Below are positions 1 through 5,254 of a stretch of 7,096 bases of DNA, piece after piece. The DNA lies in the NCBI GenBank assembly GCA_023253905.1, contig JALREG010000069.1:1-7096 (forward strand). The letters are read 5' to 3'. The DNA is from Burkholderiaceae bacterium. GTDB taxonomy: Bacteria; Pseudomonadota; Gammaproteobacteria; Burkholderiales; Burkholderiaceae. A model generated the notes under the pieces. It made no database searches. It was not told where the DNA came from and saw only the letters and a program-made list of their open reading frames with translations. The first letter of the stretch is position 1. Each line of letters begins with the position of its first letter. A program made the translations under genes and the position numbers.

Positions 1-169
1 CGTCCCCGCGGGCGATCAGCGTGACAGGTAGGCCCGCTTGGGCGAGGCGTCCTGCGTAGTAGCAGCCCACGGCACCCGCGCCGAGGACGGCAACTGGCAG
101 AAGATCAGCCTCTTGCGTGACGGTGCCGGCGCGTGCCGGTGAAGGATGGGGGAGGGTGTTGGCGCTCAT
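1..169 (-). CDS. panE: 2-dehydropantoate 2-reductase (ketopantoate reductase) family, N-terminal part, runs off the left edge
   Basis: Only the first 56 codons lie in the window. After a polar N-terminal extension of about 25 residues, the protein shows a beta strand and dinucleotide-binding loop, VAVLGAGAVGCYYAGRLA (about residues 27-44). This is the GxGxxG NADPH-binding signature of the PanE/ApbA family, followed by a second strand (VTLIARG, about 49-55). Family members reduce 2-dehydropantoate to pantoate with NADPH in the cytoplasm, the pantothenate/CoA route. Many Burkholderiales carry several paralogues of unknown substrate, so the exact substrate is not certain here. The ATG at 169 is the only credible start: no in-frame ATG, GTG or TTG was seen just upstream, and later GTG codons fall inside the nucleotide-binding motif. 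No clear Shine-Dalgarno precedes it. A hairpin ends 11 bases upstream. Confidence 0.85.
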   Translation of the reverse strand, partial: MSANTLPHPSPARAGTVTQEADLLPVAVLGAGAVGCYYAGRLAQAGLPVTLIARGD

Positions 170-180
170 GACCGAATTGT

Positions 181-211
181 GCCCGAGCCACGCGTGACAC
201 GCGGTTCGGGC
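181..211 (-). terminator. Hairpin between the dioxygenase gene and panE: weak terminator or leader structure
   Basis: Read on the minus strand, GCCCGAACCGCGT and ACGCGTGGCTCGGGC form a stem of about 12 pairs around a GTC loop, with one mismatch and a two-base bulge. It starts 20 bases after the dioxygenase stop and ends 11 bases before the panE start. No T-run follows, so it is not a classic intrinsic terminator. It could protect the 3' end of the dioxygenase mRNA, partly terminate transcription, or restrict access to the panE start. The pairing is read directly from the sequence. The role is inference. Confidence 0.35.
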
Positions 212-230
212 ATCGCCCTCGGCAGAACGC

Positions 231-1091
231 CTACAGCGCGTTCAGCGGGATCTTGACGTAGGACACGCCGTTGGGCTCGGGCGGCGGCATGTGACCCGCA
301 CGGATGTTGATCTGCACCGCGGGCAGGATCAGGACGGGCATATCCAGGGTGGCGTCACGCCGGGTACGCATCTCGACAAACTGCTGCTCGCTGATGCTGT
401 CGTTCACGTGAATGTTGCGTGCGCGCTGGTCGGCCACCGTGCACTCGAAGGCGACCGATCGACCGTTGGGCGGATAGTCGTGACACATGAAAAGGCGCGT
501 CTGCGGCGGCAGGCTGAGAAGCTTGCGAACCGACCGGTAGAGCGTGGGCGCGTCGCCGCCGGGGAAATCGCAGCGCGCAGTGCCGACATCGGGCATGAAG
601 AGGGTATCGCCCACGAACACTGCGCCGCCGATGCGATAGGCGACGCACGCCGGTGTATGGCCGGGCACTGACATGACTTCGCCTTCGAGCGCGCCGATCG
701 CAAAGCGTTCCCCATCGGAGAACAGATGATCGAACTGTGAGCCGTTGGTATCGAAAGACTGTTCGAGATTGAAGATGCGCTTGAACACGCCTTGAACCGT
801 ACGGATGTTGCCGCCGATGGCGATCTTGCCGCCCAACTGCTCGCGAAGCCACGGCGCGGCCGACAGATGGTCGGCATGGGCGTGGGTTTCGAGAATCCAG
901 CTGACCGTCAGGCGCTGCTCCCGCACGAAATCGACCACCTTCTGCGCGCTCACGGTTTTGGTGCGGCCCGATTTCGGGTCGTAATCGAGCACCGAGTCGA
1001 TGACGGCGGCCTGACCGCCCGGCTGGTCATACACCACATAGGTGACGGTCCAGGTGGCGGGGTCGAAGATGCCGTGCACGGTCGGGTTCAT
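231..1091 (-). CDS. MBL-fold persulfide dioxygenase-like protein (ETHE1/Blh type, single domain)
   Basis: This 286-residue cytoplasmic metallo-beta-lactamase-fold protein has the motif THAHADH at residues 69-75 (H70, H72, D74, H75), then PGHTP with H145, GDTLF with D162, and CHDY with H204. In ETHE1-type persulfide dioxygenases one iron is held by the equivalents of H70, H145 and D162, and the enzyme oxidises glutathione persulfide to sulfite and glutathione. The segment ARCDFPGGDAPTLYRSV (172-188) resembles the GRTDF region of ETHE1. No rhodanese or DUF442 domain is fused, unlike the longer Blh proteins of Xylella and Agrobacterium. The ATG at 1091 has a GGAG eight bases upstream. The gene is divergent from a BigR/SqrR-type regulator and two sulfur-transporter halves, which favours persulfide oxidation over glyoxalase II activity. 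The activity itself is inferred from family and context. Confidence 0.85.
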   Translation of the reverse strand: MNPTVHGIFDPATWTVTYVVYDQPGGQAAVIDSVLDYDPKSGRTKTVSAQKVVDFVREQRLTVSWILETHAHADHLSAAPWLREQLGGKIAIGGNIRTVQGVFKRIFNLEQSFDTNGSQFDHLFSDGERFAIGALEGEVMSVPGHTPACVAYRIGGAVFVGDTLFMPDVGTARCDFPGGDAPTLYRSVRKLLSLPPQTRLFMCHDYPPNGRSVAFECTVADQRARNIHVNDSISEQQFVEMRTRRDATLDMPVLILPAVQINIRAGHMPPPEPNGVSYVKIPLNAL

Positions 1092-1114
1092 TGCGGTCGC
1101 TCCAGGTCAATTAG

Positions 1115-1124
1115 TTAAGCTTAA
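1115..1124. repeat. Perfect 10-bp palindrome TTAAGCTTAA in the divergent control region
   Basis: The sequence TTAAGCTTAA reads the same on both strands. It sits between the -10 box of the minus-strand promoter (1133-1128) and the dioxygenase ribosome-binding site. The predicted transcription start for the dioxygenase (near 1121) falls inside it. It may be a second regulator contact or simply part of the untranslated leader. No function is shown by sequence alone. Confidence 0.4.
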
Positions 1125-1127
1125 GAC

Positions 1128-1156
1128 ATTATATTGACAAATAAAATATATATCAA
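1128..1156 (-). promoter_or_regulatory. Sigma70 promoter for the persulfide dioxygenase gene
   Basis: On the minus strand, TTGATA (1156-1151) is followed by a 17-base spacer and a perfect TATAAT (1133-1128). Only one base of the -35 box departs from consensus. The predicted start near 1121 gives a leader of about 30 bases that contains the GGAG ribosome-binding site. The -35 box is one arm of the 27-bp palindrome, so an ArsR-type repressor bound there would block it. Confidence 0.75.
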
Positions 1157-1158
1157 TA
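1132..1158. promoter_or_regulatory. Operator palindrome shared by both divergent promoters (probable BigR/SqrR-type site)
   Basis: The outer arms are TATTGACA (1132-1139) and TATCAATA (1151-1158), matching in 7 of 8 positions as an inverted repeat. Counting the AT-rich centre, 10 of 13 positions per half are symmetrical. The site lies directly upstream of an ArsR-family gene and covers the -35 boxes of both promoters. BigR operators in Xylella and Agrobacterium are likewise AT-rich palindromes overlapping promoter elements. Assigning this site to the adjacent repressor is inference from position and symmetry. Confidence 0.65.
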
Positions 1159-1162
1159 AAGT
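1134..1162 (+). promoter_or_regulatory. Sigma70 promoter for the bigR-transporter operon
   Basis: A consensus TTGACA (1134-1139) is followed by exactly 17 bases and TAAAGT (1157-1162), a four-of-six match to the -10 consensus. The predicted start near 1169 gives a leader of about 24 to 36 bases, depending on which repressor start codon is used. The -35 box is the left arm of the shared palindrome, so the repressor gene is probably self-regulated. Confidence 0.65.
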
Positions 1163-1204
1163 GTTGATCGTCGTCCGCGTCTTATCCACTACTTGCTATC
1201 CGCT

Positions 1205-1537
1205 ATGCCCGCATCCGCCACGATTGATCTTGCCGAGCTTCGTAACGCTGCCGATTCCGCCTGTCGTCTGCTGAAAACGCTCTCCAATCCAGACCGACTG
1301 CTACTGCTCTGCCGACTGGCGCAGGGTGAAGCCTGCGTGAGTGAGTTGGAGGACGAACTCGGTATCACCCAGCCTACGCTCTCCCAGCAACTCGGCGTGC
1401 TGCGCGAGGAATCGCTGGTGGGTACCCGTCGAGACGGCAAACGGATTCATTACCGACTCGAGAGCGCTTCAGCGCTCGCGGTCATCTCAACCCTGCAATC
1501 GCAGTTCTGCCCACCTTCAAAGGAACCCACCCCATGA
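1205..1537 (+). CDS. bigR: ArsR-family persulfide-responsive repressor, BigR/SqrR type
   Basis: With the ATG at 1205 this is a 110-residue winged-helix repressor. The helix-turn-helix runs from about 45 to 68, with recognition helix TQPTLSQQLGVLRE (55-68), and the wing is GTRRDGKRIHYRL (73-85). Cysteines C36 (in LLLLCRLAQGE) and C102 (in QFCPP) are 66 residues apart, the same spacing as C41/C107 of Rhodobacter SqrR and C42/C108 of Xylella BigR. In those proteins the pair forms a disulfide or polysulfide bridge that releases DNA. Two further cysteines, C20 and C44, are present. The metal-binding CxC motif typical of ArsR arsenic sensors is absent. An in-frame TTG at 1193 would add four residues. 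Neither start has a clear Shine-Dalgarno, and ATG is preferred. The stop overlaps the next gene's ATG (ATGA), so the two are probably translationally coupled. Confidence 0.85.
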   Translation: MPASATIDLAELRNAADSACRLLKTLSNPDRLLLLCRLAQGEACVSELEDELGITQPTLSQQLGVLREESLVGTRRDGKRIHYRLESASALAVISTLQSQFCPPSKEPTP

Positions 1538-1968
1538 CAATCGACTGGTCTAACTTCACGCCCTGGAGCTCGCTTGCGGGCGGCATTGTGCTGGGCATCG
1601 CCTCGGCGCTTTTTGTGATCATGAACGGCCGCATTCTGGGTATCAGTGGAATCATCGGCGGCCTGGTCAAGCGCCGCGCCGGTGACAGCGGCTGGCGAAT
1701 CGCGTTTGTGCTGGGTCTTCTGGCTGCGCCCGGCGCCTGGTCGCTGTTTGCGCCGGCCGCTGCCGCGCGCATTGATGCGGGATGGCTGGCAGTGGTGGCG
1801 GCCGGCTTGCTGGTGGGTATCGGCACGCGCTATGGCGCGGGCTGCACCAGCGGTCACGGCGTGTGCGGGCTGTCACGCCTTTCACCGCGCTCGCTTGCCG
1901 CCACCCTCGCGTTCATGGCCGCGGGTTTCGCCACGGTCTTCGTGATCCGTCATCTGCTGGCTCGTTGA
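1534..1968 (+). CDS. YeeE/YedE family sulfur transporter, first half (PmpA-like)
   Basis: A 144-residue inner-membrane protein with about four hydrophobic segments (near 14-34, 55-73, 82-98 and 118-141). The motif GAGCTSGHGVCGLSR (101-115) is the hallmark of the Sulf_transp (YeeE/YedE) family. C104 and C111 match conserved cysteines of that family, which in the thiosulfate transporter TsuA help pass the sulfur substrate through the membrane. Full-length YeeE proteins contain two such repeats. Here the repeats are two separate proteins of equal length, as in the PmpA/PmpB pairs of bigR operons. A good ribosome-binding site, AAAGGA (1519-1524), lies nine bases before the ATG, inside the end of bigR. 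The likely role is moving thiosulfate or another reduced sulfur species. The direction of transport is not known from sequence. Confidence 0.88.
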   Translation: MTIDWSNFTPWSSLAGGIVLGIASALFVIMNGRILGISGIIGGLVKRRAGDSGWRIAFVLGLLAAPGAWSLFAPAAAARIDAGWLAVVAAGLLVGIGTRYGAGCTSGHGVCGLSRLSPRSLAATLAFMAAGFATVFVIRHLLAR

Positions 1969-1995
1969 GCCGCGTCTCTACAAAGGAATCCTTCC

Positions 1996-2430
1996 ATGGA
2001 ACGAATCTCTGAATTTGTCGTGGGTCTGCTGTTTGGCATTGGCCTCATCCTCGCGGGCATGACCGATCCGGCCAAAGTGATCGGCTTTCTCGATCTGGCC
2101 GGCGCCTGGGATCCATCGCTCGCCTTCGTGATGGGGGGCGCCATTCTGGTGGGGGTGTTCGCGTTTGGTGTGGCCAAGAAGCGCACCACCAGCATGTTTG
2201 GCGGCGCGATGCAGCTCCCCACCTCGCGTGACATCGATCGCCGGCTGATCGGCGGCAGCGTGATGTTCGGTGCAGGCTGGGGGCTGGCCGGGTTCTGCCC
2301 GGGCCCCGCGCTGGTGTCGGTGGGTGCGGGGCAGTCAAAGGCAATTGTTTTCACCATTGCGATGCTGCTCGGCATGGTCATCTTCGAGATGCTCGAGCGT
2401 CGTCGTCTGGCGCTTGCCGCGGCGAACTGA
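1996..2430 (+). CDS. YeeE/YedE family sulfur transporter, second half (DUF6691/PmpB-like)
   Basis: A 144-residue inner-membrane protein with about four hydrophobic stretches (5-22, 42-60, 83-110 and 115-133). Recognisable family blocks are GLILAGMTDPAKVIGFLDLAG (split here as 16-25 and 26-36), DPSLAFVMGGA (39-49) and GWGLAGFCPGPALV (94-107), with one conserved cysteine, C101. It probably pairs with the preceding half-transporter to form one pseudo-symmetric channel carrying three motif cysteines in total. It starts 27 bases after the previous stop, with AAAGGA (1982-1987) eight bases before the ATG. This nearly repeats the ribosome-binding site of the first half. Its stop overlaps the SulP start as TGATG. 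Substrate and direction are inferred only from the family and the neighbouring persulfide genes. Confidence 0.87.
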   Translation: MERISEFVVGLLFGIGLILAGMTDPAKVIGFLDLAGAWDPSLAFVMGGAILVGVFAFGVAKKRTTSMFGGAMQLPTSRDIDRRLIGGSVMFGAGWGLAGFCPGPALVSVGAGQSKAIVFTIAMLLGMVIFEMLERRRLALAAAN

Positions 2431-4130
2431 TGCGCCGTTTGCTTCCCGCCTGGCTGAGCGGCTATCGCCGCGACCAGCTCGCTGGCGACTTGTCGGCGGG
2501 CCTGATTGTTACCGTGATGCTGGTACCCCAGAGCCTGGCCTATGCCATGCTCGCAGGGCTGCCGCCGCAAATGGGGCTTTACGCGAGCGTGCTACCCATC
2601 ATCGCGTACGCGGCGCTTGGCACCAGCATGACGCTTGCGGTGGGTCCAGTGGCGGTGGCTTCGCTCATGACTGCGAGTGCGCTCACGCCGCTCGCGCTGC
2701 CGGGCTCGCCCGAGTACGTAACGTTGGCCATGGTGCTCGCGTTGCTCTCGGGCGTGATGCTGGTGGTCTTCGGGCTGATGCGGCTGGGCTTTCTGGCCCA
2801 CTTCCTGAGTCATCCGGTCATCAGTGGCTTTATCAGCGGTGCCGCGGTTCTGATCGCAATCGGGCAGCTTCGTCACCTGCTGGGCGTGCGAATCGAGGCC
2901 GATGGCGTGGTGCAAACCGTGGTGGCCCTGATCACTGCACTGCCGCGCACCAATCCGGTCACACTCGCCGTCGGGCTGGGCAGCGTTGTGCTGCTGGGGA
3001 TCGCCCGCAGCCGGCTCCCCGGCTGGTTGGTGGCGATGGACCTTCCGCGGCCCCGCGCCGAGCTGATCGCGCGGCTCGCGCCCATGGCGGTGGTGGTCCT
3101 CGCCACCGTGGTGGTTAGCGGTTTTAATCTCGACCAGGTCGCGCAGGTTGCCGTGGTGGGCGCGGTGCCGGCGGGTCTGCCTCAGCTTCCCTCTGCATCG
3201 CAGCTGTTTCCGGGCTGGGAGTCGCTGCGCGAACTCCTGATTCCGGCGCTACTCATCTCGCTGGTCGGATTCGTGGAGAGCGTGTCGGTTGCGCAGTCGT
3301 TTGCGCTCAAGCGTCGGCAACGGATCAACGCCGACCGCGAGCTGCTGGGGCTGGGGGCTGCCAACGCAGCGAGTGCGCTCTCCGGCGGTTTTCCTGTCAC
3401 CGGCGGACTTGCCCGGTCGGTGGTCAATTTTTCTGCGGGCGCGAACACACCCTTTGCCGGTGTGGTGAGCGCGTGTCTCATGGCGGTGGTGCTCATGCTC
3501 TTTACCAGCTGGTTTCGCGCCATGCCGCATGCGGTGTTGGCAGCGACCATCCTGGTGGCCGTCACCAGCCTGATCGATCTGAAGACGCTGCGCGAGGCTT
3601 GGGCTTACGACCGGGGCGATGCGCTTGCGCTCGCGGCCACCGCGCTCGGGGTAATTGTGCTGGGGGTTGAGCACGGCATTGTGTTGGGGGTCATGCTCTC
3701 GCTGGCTGTGATCGTCTGGCGCGGCAGCCGGCCTCACATTGCTGTCGTGGGTCGCCTGCCCGGCACCGAGCACTTTCGAAATATCGAGCGGCATGCGGTG
3801 GAAACCGTACCGGGATCCCTCATCCTGCGCGTCGATGAGAGTCTGCTCTTTGCCAACGCCATGCAGGTGCGTGATCGGGTGGATTCGCTAATCGCTTCGG
3901 ACCCAAGCATTCGCCGGGTGCTGATCTCCTGCGCCGGTGTCAATCAGATCGACACCACGGGTCTGGAGATGCTGGTGGCACTGGAATCCGATCTCCAACG
4001 GCAAGGTGTTTCGCTTTTGCTTGCTGAAGTGAAGGGGCCCGTGATGGACCGGTTGGCTGCAACCGCGTTCGGCCGCACCATGGCCGGGCGGGTTTATCTG
4101 AGCCTTCACGATGCGATGAAGGCGACTTAG
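2430..4130 (+). CDS. SulP family inorganic anion transporter with C-terminal STAS domain
   Basis: A 566-residue inner-membrane protein of typical SulP length. The N-terminal transport domain opens with the SulP signature region: VPQSLAYAMLAGLPP (32-46), GLYASVLP (49-56), then TMTLAVGPVA-like residues (66-75) and SHPVISGFISGAA (127-139). A later FPVTGGLARSVVNFSAGA block (321-338) is also typical. A cytoplasmic STAS domain spans about 435-560 and includes the loop IDTTG (507-511). SulP proteins carry sulfate, bicarbonate or other anions. Because the gene is fused by a one-base overlap to two sulfur-transport genes under a persulfide-sensing regulator, sulfate or sulfite is the likeliest substrate. 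That is inference: no substrate can be read from the sequence. There is no independent ribosome-binding site, so translation is probably coupled to the upstream gene. Confidence 0.9.
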   Translation: MRRLLPAWLSGYRRDQLAGDLSAGLIVTVMLVPQSLAYAMLAGLPPQMGLYASVLPIIAYAALGTSMTLAVGPVAVASLMTASALTPLALPGSPEYVTLAMVLALLSGVMLVVFGLMRLGFLAHFLSHPVISGFISGAAVLIAIGQLRHLLGVRIEADGVVQTVVALITALPRTNPVTLAVGLGSVVLLGIARSRLPGWLVAMDLPRPRAELIARLAPMAVVVLATVVVSGFNLDQVAQVAVVGAVPAGLPQLPSASQLFPGWESLRELLIPALLISLVGFVESVSVAQSFALKRRQRINADRELLGLGAANAASALSGGFPVTGGLARSVVNFSAGANTPFAGVVSACLMAVVLMLFTSWFRAMPHAVLAATILVAVTSLIDLKTLREAWAYDRGDALALAATALGVIVLGVEHGIVLGVMLSLAVIVWRGSRPHIAVVGRLPGTEHFRNIERHAVETVPGSLILRVDESLLFANAMQVRDRVDSLIASDPSIRRVLISCAGVNQIDTTGLEMLVALESDLQRQGVSLLLAEVKGPVMDRLAATAFGRTMAGRVYLSLHDAMKAT

Positions 4131-4165
4131 CAGGAGGTGTCAGGGGCTGGTCACGTTTCACTGAC

Positions 4166-4199
4166 GCCGGGTTGCGGTGCTGATCGTCTGAATCCCGGC
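4166..4199 (+). terminator. Weak hairpin downstream of the SulP gene
   Basis: GCCGGG (4166-4171) and CCCGGC (4194-4199) are perfect inverted arms around a 22-base loop. No T-run follows. This is the only stem-like candidate in the 108-base gap between the sulfur operon and the Bug gene, and it may mark the operon end. Evidence for termination is poor, and read-through into the next gene remains possible. Confidence 0.2.
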
Positions 4200-4238
4200 T
4201 AGAGTGAGCGATTCCGACCCTGCTGACGGAGCCTGCCG

Positions 4239-5222
4239 ATGAAAACCCCAAGACGCGCTGCGGCGATTGCCGTGCTTTCAATGCTCGCGGCGCTGCCCGC
4301 AGGGCTGGCCTGGGCGCAGTCAGGCTTTCCTGACCGACCACTGAAGCTGGTCGTACCCTTTCCGCCGGGGGGTGGCACCGATGCGGCGGCGCGCCTGATG
4401 GCGGCGGCGCTCTCGGCGGAACTTCGCCAGCAGGTGGTTGTTGAGAACCGCGGCGGGGCGGGTGGCTCGATTGCCGCCCAGTCGGTGGTCGACGCCCCGG
4501 CCGATGGCTACACCCTGTTCTTTGCCACCACGGGTACGGTGGCCATCAACCAGCATCTCTATTCGAAGCTGCGTCACAACCCGCTCACCGACCTTACGCC
4601 CATCGCCACCATTGCATCGTTTCCGAATGTGCTCGTGGTGCATCCGTCGCTGCCGGTCAGGTCGGTCGCCGAACTGATTGCGCTCGCCCGCGAGCGGCAG
4701 GGCACGCTTACGTATGGATCGTCGGGTTCAGGCAGCTCCAGCCATCTGGCGGTGGTGCTGCTTGAGTCGATGACCGGGGTGAAATTCACGCATGTGCCGT
4801 ACAAGGGCTCAGCGCCCGCCATGACCGATTTCGTAGCGGGACGGATCGACATGATGATCGACAATCCCACGACCAACATTCCCCTCGCGCAGTCGGGCAA
4901 GTTGCGCGCGTTGGGTGTGTCGGGGCGCACGCGATCGAAGCAGATGCCCGAGCTCCCGACCATCGCTGAAGCAGGTGTGCCGGGCTACGAGGTCACGATC
5001 TGGTATGCCCTCATGGGGCCAGCGCGGCTGCCCGATGCGGTGGTGAGCCGGCTTTCGAAGGACGTAGGCACAGTGGTGGCAACGGCCAAGGTGAAAGAGG
5101 GGCTGGAAGGGTTGGGCACCGACCTCATGTACATGGACGCCCGCGAGACCACAGCATTTATCGCAGCCGAGAGCCGGAAGTGGGCCGAGGTGGTGAAAGC
5201 CTCTGGTGCTCGTGCCGACTAG
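4239..5222 (+). CDS. Bug/TctC family tripartite tricarboxylate transporter substrate-binding protein
   Basis: A 327-residue secreted periplasmic protein of usual family length. The signal peptide has a basic start (KTPRR), a hydrophobic core (7-22) and a probable signal peptidase I site after AWA at residue 26. The mature protein begins with the family signature FPDRPLKLVVPFPPGGGTD (30-48). It then shows VVENRGGAGG (67-76), PADGYTLFF (87-95), HVPYKG (185-190) and VPGYE (247-251), all typical of Bug proteins that clamp carboxylated ligands in a two-lobed fold. A GGAG lies seven bases before the ATG at 4239. No tctA or tctB membrane partner is in the window, which is common for Bug proteins in Burkholderiales. 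The ligand cannot be told from sequence. The neighbouring sulfur operon does not establish a sulfur ligand. Confidence 0.92.
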   Translation: MKTPRRAAAIAVLSMLAALPAGLAWAQSGFPDRPLKLVVPFPPGGGTDAAARLMAAALSAELRQQVVVENRGGAGGSIAAQSVVDAPADGYTLFFATTGTVAINQHLYSKLRHNPLTDLTPIATIASFPNVLVVHPSLPVRSVAELIALARERQGTLTYGSSGSGSSSHLAVVLLESMTGVKFTHVPYKGSAPAMTDFVAGRIDMMIDNPTTNIPLAQSGKLRALGVSGRTRSKQMPELPTIAEAGVPGYEVTIWYALMGPARLPDAVVSRLSKDVGTVVATAKVKEGLEGLGTDLMYMDARETTAFIAAESRKWAEVVKASGARAD

Positions 5223-5254
5223 CGGTATCGGCCCGTAAGCAGCCTGGGTAGCGC

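Noticed and set aside
355..877. Open frames on both strands within the dioxygenase gene
   Set aside because: They yield low-complexity Arg/Ser/Ala-rich products and lie inside a gene with a full set of metal-binding motifs.
1983..1993. AAGGA-A-TCCTT inverted repeat over the ribosome-binding site of the second half-transporter
   Set aside because: Only four base pairs with a three-base loop could form in RNA, which is too weak to claim regulation.
2270..3118. Long plus-strand open frame (282 codons) overlapping the second half-transporter and SulP
   Set aside because: Its product is Arg/Gly/Ala/His-rich with no recognisable fold. It is a high-GC shadow of two clearly real genes in other frames.
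4140..4238. Promoter for the Bug gene
   Set aside because: TAGAGT at 4200-4205 resembles a -10 box, but the nearest -35-like TTGCGG is 22 bases away, and no better pair was found.
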